Shown one piece after another: positions 1 through 10,200 of a stretch of 64,000 nt of DNA. Under the pieces are notes generated by a model that had not been told where the DNA came from, ran no database searches, and saw only the letters and a list, made by a program, of their open reading frames with translations. Source of the DNA: Schizochytrium sp. CCTCC M209059 (taxonomy: Eukaryota > Sar > Bigyra > Thraustochytrida > Thraustochytriidae). The DNA lies in contig KN805455.1 in assembly GCA_000818945.1 (NCBI GenBank), positions 1 to 64,000 of the forward strand, written 5' to 3'. Both the position numbers and the translations under genes were made by a program. Numbering within the stretch: the first letter of the stretch is position 1; each line of letters opens with the position of its first letter.

Positions 1-1097
1 GGGGTCCAGACGCTCACTCGCTCGCTCGCTCGCTTGCCTGCTCGATTAATTTCTTGCTCTCGCGCTTGATATAGATAATGTGCCAACCATCATTCAATTG
101 CTTACTTTTCTTTCTTGTTCGTTTCTTGCGATCAAGCTATCTTTACTTACATCGTCGCACAGGACACGCCGCTGGGTTCTTCTTGCCGCTGCCGCCACCG
201 TCACTTTCTCCTTTGTCGTCATCGTTGTTGATCTAAGCGTCCCACAAGTTCTGGTGCCACAGTCTGGATATGGCGGCGCGGACGCGCAGAAAACGAGGAG
301 GCCACTCTTCCTCCCGGCGTACGTTAGCCCCCCTGCCCTCCAGGCGAAGGAGCGGCCGACCGCCGCCGCCTGCCCGGGGCGCTCTTCTGCCATGTTGAGC
401 TTAGCTGCTCGTCGTTCTTTGAGCCAATTGCATTTCAGGTTTTGCGGGTCAAGGAGCAAATTGCAAAACCACCAAGACGTAGCTCAATCCAACCAATCCC
501 AGTGCAGCACAGCACGAGAGCCGCAAGCGAGTAGCAAGTGAGCAGACAAGTCCCCAAGCTGGCGTGGGCGAAGGAGTCGCAGAACTTGCGAAGGGAAGAC
601 CGTCGAGACCTTGAAGAGTCGCGAATGTGCAAGGTTTGTGTTTGCAAGAGCAAAGAAGCACTGTCTTTAAGTTTATATTTCGAAGCAACGATTTGCACTG
701 GGCGCTTCGAATGATCTACTTTCCGTGGCAAAACATATTGCAGCCCCTGCAATGGATCGCGTGGCCAATATTCGCAAGTTCAAAAAGACGTTCCAGGGCC
801 TCGCCCCGAGATTAGAGGAACTGAGCGATAAAAGGACGATCAAGGCTACCTGTCCACCGATGACCTTTCCAATTCGTGACTTCGCTGTCTGCATCAAACC
901 TGGACGAAGAAAAGATCTGAGCTTGGGCAAGCAGCGTTTCGCACGTGTCGTGGCGTAGCAGGGCCGTTCGGGCATCATCGTTTGTAATGAGCGTTTCACC
1001 TGACCTCGGTGTAACTCATATCCTTTTGCGCGCGCGCTCACAAGGACATTGATTAGGATTGCTGCAGGGCTACAAGGTTGCTTGAATTTACTTTCGT
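1..1097. other. Region without a confident gene
   Basis: This stretch begins with a CTCG/CTTG tetranucleotide run (about 13-44) like those found just upstream of start codons elsewhere in the window. It then carries only short overlapping open frames. The two least implausible are on the plus strand: 80-541 (153 codons, two hydrophobic stretches near the N-terminus) and 725-958 (77 codons, Lys/Arg-rich). Neither shows a domain I recognise, and open frames of similar length lie on the opposite strand. The right part also holds the 3' flank of the minus-strand lectin gene. I treat the region as intergenic or regulatory. Confidence 0.4.
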
Positions 1098-3953
1098 TTA
1101 CTCTACTACCGCCTCAGGATTGAATGGGTGCAAACGTGACGATTGAAAGGTCCAATTCAAGAGCTCATGTGCTTGCCAGAATCCGTCCCCGGTTGCTGCA
1201 GTAAATCCCACCCATGCACGTCCGCTGTCGAGGTCAACTGCAGCCCCCAAGTTCAGAACCGTCACAAGCACGGGGCGATGAAGATCGTTCACGAAAATTT
1301 TGAGGGACCCCATTTCCCACCCCCAGGCATTTTGACTGGCCATTAAGGTCGCTGTCTGCGCAGTGGCTACAAAAGCCGGATCAAGAATGTCGTCCTCGCG
1401 CATGCGAGGCGAATATTCGATGCGAATGCGGTGCGAGCCTTGCGTAAGGTCGGGCACGGCAGTAGTAGAGGCAAGAGACGTATGATGGCCCGAGTCCATG
1501 ACGTCCCCTTTCGTTGAAGAGGCGAAGACGGCAATGTGGTTTTCGTAGGGATCCCGTTTCTCAGGATTGTGAAAGGTATCGAACTCAATCGCAAGAGCAT
1601 TTGAAATACCGCCAAAGCCAAGGTGCATGCCCCCGTGACCCAAAGCGCTTGACGCTTCGTTCTGGACTACGAACGCAAGACCGTCGGCGCCGCGACTACG
1701 ACATTGCGTCGCCTCGTCATCCATGACTGTACAGACCAGAGACGGATTGCTGAGCCGCACGGTAAATTCCGTGTCGAACCCCTCTAGGACATTCATCTTT
1801 CGCGGATACCATGCTGCTCCGGACGCACGTGCTCGCGACGGTGTGAGGCGTAGAGCAGGACCACACGTGGGGAACGGGCCATCCGGGAGATCACCACCCG
1901 GAATGCCTGCAAGAGGCCCAACATAGAGCTCTTGTCCATTCTCAGCGCTGTTGCCAGGCACCTCTCGATCCGCGTCCAGGTTCAGATAGTCTGGATTCAC
2001 TCCCACTTGGGTTGCAGTGGATACGCAGATTGTCTCGCAGGAGCCATCTGAGGCGTGATCGCAGCACAGCGACGTCTCATTACAATTGGCAATTTGCGCG
2101 CTCCCTACGAGGCGAAGGCCATAGTGACCCTCGCCGCCTTCGTTGCGCGATGGTCCTAAAAGGGTTCGAGCGTCCGTCGCGCCGACCTCGAGCGTCGAGG
2201 AAGCGGGAAAGGAGGGGAAATGCACATCGAGAGAAAGCGTCGTCTCGATGGCAGTGAGTGCAGAACTCACACTTTTCAGCGCCCCTGTCAAGAGCTGGCG
2301 ACGCCCATACAGGTCGACTTTCCAGCATGATGTTTCACGAGGATCCTCGACGAGGGCCTGCAAAGCAAACCTGTAGTTTTGTTCTGGGCCAAGGCCGACC
2401 ATCGAGGTCGAGGTCACATTTCCCAGCACATCTTCACGGATCAGCGTGAACCGATTCGTCCTGTTCACAGGCAGACGACCGGGGGCGTTGTCTTTAAAGA
2501 AAGGATCGAGGGACTCTTCATACACGAGAACAACATACCCGGTGACCGTCGCGGCGTCCCAGGGGTCAGAGGGGGGGCTCCAGGTGAGGTCGAGACCTCT
2601 TGACCCAAGATTCGCAACCTCAGGCGCCGCGAGTGGCTGAGGCGCCGGCACCATGTACGACAAATAAGGTTTGCTATCTTCAAGACACCTGTAATCAGGT
2701 TGCTGCACCGTCACGGCTACGCGGTCTAGATCATTTTTTGCAGCTGTTGATGGAAGCGTACACTCGATCATTCGTTCTACTTCGAGCATGACGACATCTG
2801 CGCAGATTTGACCATTTATTTTCACAGTGTCCCATTTCTGCAAGGTTCCGCCTGGTGCATTTGCTTCCTTGGCGACCTGCGCATCCAATGTGCCCTCAAT
2901 GGGAACTGCTATCGTAGCATAGTCTCCCAAGTTTCGACCAGTGATGCGAATTCTTGTCTGCGGACCCTGCCGAGGGCAATTAAAGGTCGTGGCGTAGGGG
3001 CTCTCCGGGCTTTCTTGCAGAAAACTTGACTTGTGTAATAGATGGCCATCGCCATTGCTCGCAATAGCTTCAATGGTGACATTGTTGACGCCGTCTTCGC
3101 TGCCGCCACGAAAGACGTATTCGCCGTCTTCGGCTCGCTGGCTCATCAGAGACGGATGTAGGGGCTCCGGTGCTTCATTGAAATACTTGTTCAAGCAACC
3201 CTCAACCTTGGTGATGGTGGGTGCCTCGACGAGGCGGATCCAGTCGATATCAAAGGTGCCCCAGGGCTCTACAATGGTATTTTCGGGATCGAACTGGATT
3301 GGGAAGATGCGGAGCTGGACAACCGTTCCATTTACATATTCGTGAATTGGAGCCTTGATGATGGCATATCGACCGTCCGGAAAGACCTCCTCATCAAAGG
3401 GGACGCTAGCAATTGTTGCAGCTCCGCCGCCAAAGGGACGCGGTAGCGACTGAAAGTCTTCGACTGTGGACTCGCTCCCCAAGAGGCGAACGTCGACGCG
3501 AGCTCCCCGCTCGCGTTGGCCTCCGTACTTGACGCGCATGACGACGGTGAGTTTATCGCTGGCGTTTGCGCGGAAAAGTGGGGAGTCAAAACGCGGCACT
3601 TGGCCTGCCCGTTGAACTCTCCCGCGCATTTCGCCTCCCTCGGCGTAGACCTGCGCACCCATTTCCTCCCAAGTAGACTGCGCCCAGCCGTCTAGGTCAT
3701 CATCAAAGTCCCAAGTCACCACGAGGTGATCCGGTAGTTGTGCTTGTGTTCCTGCCAATGCTGTCGCACTCAGTACGCACGCTACAGCGAGCACCAGGAG
3801 CGCTTTCCCTGACCTGCGCGTTACGCCGTATCGAGACGCGCGTCCCATTATTGAAGCAGCAACTGTTTTTGCTCCTGCTGCTGCTGCTTCTGCTGCTTCT
3901 GCTGCTGCATCTCCTCCTCCAAGAGAGCTCTTTGGCTTGTCTGCGCCACTCAT
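1098..3953 (-). CDS. Secreted multidomain protein with FN3 and L-type lectin-like domain
   Basis: The 951-aa product is probably exported or anchored at the secretory membrane. A second ATG at 3848 (residue 36) is followed directly by a basic stretch and a textbook hydrophobic signal core ending near an Ala-x-Ala-type site, so the true start may be 3848 (916 aa). The extra N-terminal 35 residues are Ala-rich and encoded by a CTG-type triplet run. Downstream there is a jelly-roll-like N-terminal region, a TIG/IPT-like stretch around residues 245-440 containing an ITGRNLG-type motif, a fibronectin type III domain (about 443-545, LTWSPP motif), a Cys-rich linker, and a C-terminal legume-lectin-like domain (about 700-945) with DGLAFVVQN, ALAIEFDT and WVGFTA motifs. 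The open frame extends upstream to 4604, but that part overlaps the divergent gene at 4300 and lies before the signal peptide, so I exclude it. Ligand and location are inferred from the fold only. Confidence 0.8.
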   Translation of the reverse strand: MSGADKPKSSLGGGDAAAEAAEAAAAGAKTVAASIMGRASRYGVTRRSGKALLVLAVACVLSATALAGTQAQLPDHLVVTWDFDDDLDGWAQSTWEEMGAQVYAEGGEMRGRVQRAGQVPRFDSPLFRANASDKLTVVMRVKYGGQRERGARVDVRLLGSESTVEDFQSLPRPFGGGAATIASVPFDEEVFPDGRYAIIKAPIHEYVNGTVVQLRIFPIQFDPENTIVEPWGTFDIDWIRLVEAPTITKVEGCLNKYFNEAPEPLHPSLMSQRAEDGEYVFRGGSEDGVNNVTIEAIASNGDGHLLHKSSFLQESPESPYATTFNCPRQGPQTRIRITGRNLGDYATIAVPIEGTLDAQVAKEANAPGGTLQKWDTVKINGQICADVVMLEVERMIECTLPSTAAKNDLDRVAVTVQQPDYRCLEDSKPYLSYMVPAPQPLAAPEVANLGSRGLDLTWSPPSDPWDAATVTGYVVLVYEESLDPFFKDNAPGRLPVNRTNRFTLIREDVLGNVTSTSMVGLGPEQNYRFALQALVEDPRETSCWKVDLYGRRQLLTGALKSVSSALTAIETTLSLDVHFPSFPASSTLEVGATDARTLLGPSRNEGGEGHYGLRLVGSAQIANCNETSLCCDHASDGSCETICVSTATQVGVNPDYLNLDADREVPGNSAENGQELYVGPLAGIPGGDLPDGPFPTCGPALRLTPSRARASGAAWYPRKMNVLEGFDTEFTVRLSNPSLVCTVMDDEATQCRSRGADGLAFVVQNEASSALGHGGMHLGFGGISNALAIEFDTFHNPEKRDPYENHIAVFASSTKGDVMDSGHHTSLASTTAVPDLTQGSHRIRIEYSPRMREDDILDPAFVATAQTATLMASQNAWGWEMGSLKIFVNDLHRPVLVTVLNLGAAVDLDSGRAWVGFTAATGDGFWQAHELLNWTFQSSRLHPFNPEAVVE

Positions 3954-4299
3954 GCTCGTAGCGCGGGGCCGTCTGCAGAAAACCTTGCGCAAGAGCTTCT
4001 GCGCGCGGACGCGCTTTGCGCGGCCGAGCGGGTTTGCGTTGGTCCAGAGTTCTGGTCTCGTCTTGTTTGGGCAAGGCGAGAGGCGAGGTGGTTTGCGAAT
4101 GTTTCTTGGTCCGGTACAGGCTTTGCATTGTACAGGGCGCGCATTTAGTTTGCCTATCATATTACAAGACGCAAATGCGCAAAACGGTCGTGGCACCGCT
4201 AAGGCAGATCCCGATTGGGCGACGTGAGAAAGGGCTTGCGCGCACGGCGCGCCGGGAACGGAGGCGACGCGGGAGCAGAGCCAGGCGCAGCTCACGAGG
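3954..4299. promoter_or_regulatory. Divergent intergenic region (shared 5' region)
   Basis: These roughly 350 bases separate the divergent starts of the lectin-like gene and the coiled-coil gene. They should hold both promoters and 5' leaders. I see no conserved box I can name and no RNA gene. Confidence 0.5.
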
Positions 4300-6543
4300 A
4301 TGAGGGAGACCCGCGGAAGCGGCGTGCCGACGCTGAGTGAACTATGTGCTCGCAAAATGCTGGACGACCCGGGACTGGACGTGGAGACCAAACTCGCTGT
4401 GCTCGACAGGCTCAAGAGCCTGAGCAAGGCCCGCTCCGAGGCCCTCGAGCGCGAGGTCGAGGCATGGGAAGGCACGAAGATTACGCAGCCGCGTCTCCGT
4501 CGGCGGCATCTTGCAAAATCTCGAGCCGAGGAAGAAAAACAACGCGAGTCCGAAGATGTTCGCTCCCAGCGTAACCATGAAAACGACGCGGGACACGCAC
4601 GCAACGCCCGCGAGCGAGAGAGTAATAGTGACAGTCCGGATATCCCAAACGAGACCCCCTCATATCACCGTCGCGCGTCGTCAAAACCGAGGCCGGGGAG
4701 GAGATCGAGGCCTCAAGAAAGTGGTTCTCCTGAAAAGGGCGAGCGAAAGGAGCAGGACGAGGCCGACGACGAGGAGGCTGCGCGTGTAGACGCAGAGGCC
4801 GCAAGGGAGGAAGCCCTCAAGTACAAGCTTGCGTCAGAAGCCGCCAAGCGCAGACGAAAGGCTCTTCAGGAGGTCTTTGAATGGAAGCAGCGTTTCACCA
4901 AACTGACGCATCAGAGTCAGGTCCTAGACCGTGAGCGACAAGCAGGACTTCGCTTGGCTCGCGGGCACCTTGAGGAAGAAACAGCTGACTTGGTCAAAGA
5001 AGAGGTCGACCTTGATCGCAAACGGGACAGTGATCGTCGTGACCTTTTTAATCAGCTCGACAAGGCGAAATGGGCCGTCGAGCGTCTTGCCAACACTGTT
5101 GCTGAGATGGGCGCGGGTGACGCGTATTTGCGCGCGGTGGAGCAGCAAATGGACCATGCTGAAACTTGCATTGATGCCGTGAAAATATCGCGGCGAACCG
5201 TATTTGAAAAGCTCGTGGCCAAGGAGGAGGCCTTGACACAAGAGCTCGCGCATCTCAGCACGCGTTTTGACCTTGAAGAAGAGCAAGACCGCGCTTCGAA
5301 ACGACTTGCGGCAGAGGAAAAGACGCGTGACCGCCAAGCTCACGCGGCTCGCAGCCCACTTGCCTCTGCGCGGTCACAGTCCTCGAGAAGGAGTCCGCGG
5401 GTCGAGCACGCCGACCTGAAGGCCCGCATTGATGCCATCGAGGAGGAAATCGCGGAAATGGGAGGTTCCAGCGGGCACTGGGATGGACGCGACCACGCAG
5501 ACTTTTTGCGCTGCGTGTCGCGTCTCAAAGTCGCAGACGCAAGCCTTGTTCAGTTTGCTCGTTCGAAAAGTGCAGAGGTCCCCAAACCCATTGGAAGACT
5601 CTTTGAAAAGGCTGGCAGTGAAATACCTGGCAAGGACGAAGATGCAATTCAAGAGCATACGCGGTGGTACGGACACTACATCTCACTACTGGAAGAAAAG
5701 AAGCGAGTCGTCCGCGAGTGGAAAGCAAGCAAGACTCGCAGTAAAACTTCGCGTGCGGCTTCATCAAGTAGTGGGTTTGCCAGAGACCAAGAGCAAGCAA
5801 ATCCTAATATGGGTAACAGGAACACTATGGGGGCGGAGGGCAAGGGCAAGGTCCCAGCGCAGGTTGCTGCCGAACGCAAACAACGCGAAAAGGAGCTCGA
5901 GCATGAACGCAAGGAGCGCCGTCGTGCCGTCGCAGAGTGGAAAGCAGCGCGAGACGCTGAGCGGCGCGCTGAACATGCCGCCAAGGAAGCCGAAGAGCGC
6001 GCTGAACGGGAGAGGAGAGCTGAAAATTTGCAACGGAGACGTGCCGAAAAGGAGCGCATCGCTCTCTTCAAGCTGCAGCGGGAGGCGGAACGTGATCGAC
6101 AGCGCAATTTCGAGGCAGCTGCTGAGCGCGATGCGCGAGAGCACGAGCTTCGCAAGGCCACTGTGAGTCTCAAAGAGCGACAAGCACGTGATCTTGCTCT
6201 TGCGACGCAACGCCGCACTGTGGCGAAGCAGAAGCAAGAGACCGAAAAACAAGATCGGGCCACCCATATTCAAGCCCTCAAGGTGCGCCCAGCAGTACGA
6301 CCGGGCTTTGATCAGAAGCTCAAGACCCGAAGCGCGCTCACCGAGGCGACTACCGCATATAATCGTAAGCGTTTGACACCCGAGGAATTGGGGGAGCTTC
6401 AAGAGCGTCGCGCCCGCACGCGAGCTCATGACGCGGCTGTGCCGAGTTCTGCTGCGGCCAGCTTGGGTGGCCGTAGCTATGCTATTGGCGTTAGGAATTT
6501 GGTCGGTGGTCGTGCTGGTGCTTCGTGGCGAGCCTCATCGTAA
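4300..6543 (+). CDS. Coiled-coil protein, CCDC112/CCDC148-like
   Basis: The 747-aa product is highly charged and mostly helical. Residues 1-190 are a Lys/Arg/Glu-rich segment with a disordered Ser/Pro stretch. Residues 190-350 and 510-690 are long coiled coils rich in E, R, K, A and Q. Between them (about 390-475) is a compact segment running HWDGRDHADFLRC ... GKDEDAIQEHTRWYGHY ... KKRVVREWKASK. This resembles the conserved block of the metazoan CCDC112/CCDC148 family (W-x-x-x-DH-x-x-F ... EDI-x-x-H-x-x-WY ... KK-x-x-I-x-x-W), proteins linked to centrosomes and cilia. The match is from memory of the motif, not a search. The C-terminus is Ala/Gly/Ser-rich. The ATG at 4300 leads straight into a plausible soluble N-terminus. 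A centrosomal or flagellar-base role is inference. Confidence 0.75.
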   Translation: MRETRGSGVPTLSELCARKMLDDPGLDVETKLAVLDRLKSLSKARSEALEREVEAWEGTKITQPRLRRRHLAKSRAEEEKQRESEDVRSQRNHENDAGHARNARERESNSDSPDIPNETPSYHRRASSKPRPGRRSRPQESGSPEKGERKEQDEADDEEAARVDAEAAREEALKYKLASEAAKRRRKALQEVFEWKQRFTKLTHQSQVLDRERQAGLRLARGHLEEETADLVKEEVDLDRKRDSDRRDLFNQLDKAKWAVERLANTVAEMGAGDAYLRAVEQQMDHAETCIDAVKISRRTVFEKLVAKEEALTQELAHLSTRFDLEEEQDRASKRLAAEEKTRDRQAHAARSPLASARSQSSRRSPRVEHADLKARIDAIEEEIAEMGGSSGHWDGRDHADFLRCVSRLKVADASLVQFARSKSAEVPKPIGRLFEKAGSEIPGKDEDAIQEHTRWYGHYISLLEEKKRVVREWKASKTRSKTSRAASSSSGFARDQEQANPNMGNRNTMGAEGKGKVPAQVAAERKQREKELEHERKERRRAVAEWKAARDAERRAEHAAKEAEERAERERRAENLQRRRAEKERIALFKLQREAERDRQRNFEAAAERDAREHELRKATVSLKERQARDLALATQRRTVAKQKQETEKQDRATHIQALKVRPAVRPGFDQKLKTRSALTEATTAYNRKRLTPEELGELQERRARTRAHDAAVPSSAAASLGGRSYAIGVRNLVGGRAGASWRASS

Positions 6544-7273
6544 ATTGTAAGGCGTCTCAAAACCCCTTATCACTTGTTTACTATCTTTCTTTGGTTGGTG
6601 CCGCGTCCCTACCTTATTATCCATGCAACTCCAGAAGACCTGGAGCCTGGGGCCTGGAGCCTGGGCATGTATAGGCATAAAAAGGCATGACCCTAGGCAT
6701 GGGCCTATTCCAAAGCAGTGTACCTTAGCTTACTGTCAGTCTGCTTTGGGAGAGAAAACTAAAAGACTACAGCCAAGCCGAATAATCCGTTACATATATA
6801 TTTTTTTCAAAGTTTTTGGGTTCCTTGCCCGGGGTTGTGTCGTCGCACAGAGACCATCATCAGCCTACGTCATGTAATGCTAGCCAGGTCGATCATGAGC
6901 GATGCCGCCCGGTCCAACTGGCCGCCACTTCCCTCTCTCCACCTCCTTCGTTCAGCCGTCGACTTGTTTGGGTTAGCCTCGGAGGAAGTCGCTCGCCCCG
7001 TCCTCACTGGCACTTCTCTGCTCATCGTAGTAGTATACCTAGCACCTAGGCCTAGTACCACTACCAGAAAGTAAGCAAAACGAGGGTGTGCACCCGAATC
7101 CGAACAAACACAACTGTGGCGCGTGCCGCGCCCGGCGAGTGGGTATATTTTACAGGCACGCAGGCAGGCAGTGAAGCAGGCTGCGCTGCGCTGCGCCGCG
7201 CTGCCAAACAGGCTGCAGGCTGCTCGCTCGCTCGCTCGCTCGCTCGCTCACGCGTGCGGGCGGGCTGGCGCTT
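6544..7273. other. Intergenic region with short repeats and CTCG microsatellite
   Basis: This separates two plus-strand genes. It contains a GC-rich patch of repeated cctggagcctgg units (about 6640-6670), repeated aggcat units (6670-6705), a T run near 6800, and a perfect CTCG tetranucleotide repeat at 7222-7249 that ends 24 bp before the next start codon. No gene is supported. Confidence 0.5.
7222..7249. repeat. (CTCG)n microsatellite just upstream of a start codon
   Basis: Seven uninterrupted GCTC/CTCG units end 24 bp before the ATG at 7274. Similar tetranucleotide tracts precede other genes here, which suggests a leader or core-promoter feature rather than random slippage. Confidence 0.85.
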
Positions 7274-10200
7274 ATGCAGGGCGAAGGCGCGTCCAGCGCG
7301 TCGCACTTGAGCGAGGCAAAAAGCCAACGCGACGCTCTTGCGAAACAGACGCAGAACCACGCACTGCCAGGGGTAATCGCAATGTTGCACCACCAAGTCT
7401 TGCACCAGCGGCACCTCGTCGACCAGCGAGAGACGTCAGAGGAGGACCACGACCAAGGCGAAGCGGGGGCAGGGGTCCTCTTAGAAAAGGTGCGCAAGCT
7501 TGCGCAAGAGAAAGTCGCTGCAGAGAGCGAGGCGACTACACTAAAGCGCAGTCTCACGCACCGGAACGCTCGAATCCAAGTTCTTGAGGAGGAAAACAAG
7601 CAGGCGTTGAGCGCGCTCGAGGCCTGCACCGCGGACACACGAAGATGTAGGGCGGAACTTCACGCATTCGTGGTCAAAATGAAAAAACAGCTTGTCAAGT
7701 CTCAACGCGCGGCCATGGCTGGCAGGGAGCTACCTTGGGAGACGATGAATCCTCAGCAGAGAGACCTCGCGGAACAACTCAATGAGGAACGCGAAAAACA
7801 CCGGAACCTTGCGCGCAAAGTCAAGGTCTGGGAACAGTATCTGGCTCTCGAAAAGAGTCTAGTCTCCGTTGAAACTCGCGCACGAGACGTTGCAAACTCA
7901 ATTGACCCAGACATGGCCAAAGGAAAAAATCGTCGCGCTGAGAACGAAAGCACGGCAGGTGAGCTGGTTGCGCTCACAAAAGAAAACAAAGACTTGCACG
8001 AAAAGCTTTTTACGTTGCGAGCCCAGCACGAATTCAAGTGCGCAGAGCACGCCGCAGAGCAGGCTTCGACTCGCTACGCGTGCGCGAGCAAGATCGATGA
8101 CGCAGAGCGCAGGCTCGTTGCCATCCAAGCCAAGGCCACTGCGGAGGTTGCTGCACTCAAACAGCAAGCGCAAGAAGACGCAGAAGCTCTGGTCCTGACA
8201 CGAGAGGGTCTCGAGAGGGATTTCAAGCGACGGCTGCAAAAGAAGAAACAGACGTTTCAGGACGAAATGCAAAGATGCGAGACAGAAAGCATCCTGCGCG
8301 AGAAATTAACGCATGTGGAAAAGACAACTGAGGTGGCAGAGCTCCGTGCTCAGCACGAAAAGGTTTTGCGTAGCGAGCGTGCGAAACATGAGGCCAAGTT
8401 GAAGCAGGTCCGTGCGCACTTTGAAGCGTCCAAATCGTCTTATATGGAAAATGCTCTCGCAAAGCACAAATTGGAGCTCGACGAGCTCAATCAGATGCAC
8501 GAGGAGCGATTTGAAGGCTTTCGTTTAGAGCTCATGGCCAAATTGAGGGAAGAAAAAGCAGCGCACGAGCAAGAGTTGAAAGTCAAACTACAGGCCGCAC
8601 GCGACGAGAGTACATGCACGCTTGAGCGTCTCAAGGATGACCACAAAGGTGTTGTTGAGCGCCTCGAGAGGAATTTGCGGGAAGCCGTCGCCGACGAGCG
8701 AATGGCTGCTCAACGCCGCGAAGGGGAACTGCGTGCGCAAACGTCTGCGCTGCTAGAGCAGACCAAGGAATTACACGCGGAGACGATTGGCATGCTCAAC
8801 GCTGATCATGCAGCCGCAATGCAGCGATCATTGCACAATCACTCAAAGGTGCTGAAAACGGCTCACGAAGAATTTGCTGTTGCCCTCGCGCGGCAGGCAG
8901 GGCATTTGGAAAGCTCAATTGACCAGGCGGCAAGTCAAGCGATGGAGACTGCAGAGAAGGTATGGAAAGAAGAGAAGCTCCAGCTCGAACGATCGTGGGA
9001 CGCTCGTCTTGTCACGCTTGCGGATACACATAAAGCAAACATCGAACATCTCGAGAAGCAATTCCAACATGATCTTGACGTTGTGCAAAAGGAGCGTGAA
9101 GAGCTTCGCACCGAGACAGATGCGCTCGCGCGTGAGCGGGAAAGCTTGCGCGCCCAGCTTGAAGAGCAGAAAAGGGAGGCCACAGAGGCGATTTCGAAGG
9201 CTCGTCAAGAGACGATCGCAGCGTGCGCAAAGGAGAGTGAGCAAGAGGTACTTCGGGCGAAAAGTGAGCAACTTCGACTTGAAAAGAAACATCAAGAAGA
9301 AGTGAGCCAGCTTCTGTTGGACCAGGAGCGAGAAGTGAAGAAAACCAAATTGGACGTTGAACGCCGGGCGCTCATGATGCGTCGCGAGATGGAAGTTGGG
9401 TCGCAAGCTCAAGCCATGGAACAGCGCGCAATGCAGGAACAACGCGTCGTAGAGCTGCGCGAGCAACTGCGCGTCGTGGAGCAGGCAATGGACGCCCAGA
9501 CAGAGCGCTTTCGTGACGAGATGGCCCACGTCAAGCAGGCTTCGGAGGACCAACTTGCAAAAGTTCAGCAGCTACACGCTGCAACACTCGAAAAACATCT
9601 GGGAAAAGGATTCGAGACAATTGCAAACAAACTCGCAGAGGAGCCCAGGAGCCCAAAGCTGGAGCAAGTGGCTGACAAACTTCAAGGGCAGCATCTTGAG
9701 CTGCAAAATGCTCTCGGGACATGCATGCAACGCATCGAAGCTTTGGTGCAGGAAGATCATGATCAGCTCAAGAAAGAGCGCGAGGCACAACAAGAGGAAG
9801 CCAAACGACTTGCTGAGACCAAACTTGCTGACCTGGAGACCAACCGGACTGCCATGAAGCGAGAACACGAGGAGCACATCGCCGACGTCGAAGCTCGTTT
9901 CAAGATTCAGCTGGCGCATTCCTCATCAGAAAAGGAGGAACTGCAGCGTCTCATTCTAGATCTTCAAGCGCACATAAAGAAGCTCGAAGCAGAGCTTGTA
10001 GAGGCGGGACGCTTACGGCAAGTCGCGCTTGAGGAGCAAGAAAGCAAGCTTGATGCAGCGTTCAAGTCAAAAGCAAGGGAGGCAGCAGGTCACGCCGCGA
10101 AAGAAATGGAAAGCCTTCGAGCTCTTCATGTATCCGAGCGAGAAGTCATGCAAAAGGATCATGCGATCGTCTTGGAAACGACTGTACAGGAAGCTGAGGG

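Noticed and set aside
80..541. Small plus-strand frame after a CTCG tract
   Set aside because: The hydrophobic start is suggestive, but an open frame of similar size lies on the opposite strand and no motif is recognisable; left as part of an unassigned region.
3954..4604. Upstream extension of the lectin-like protein by 217 codons
   Set aside because: It overlaps the divergent coiled-coil gene and precedes an obvious signal peptide, so it is chance open frame.
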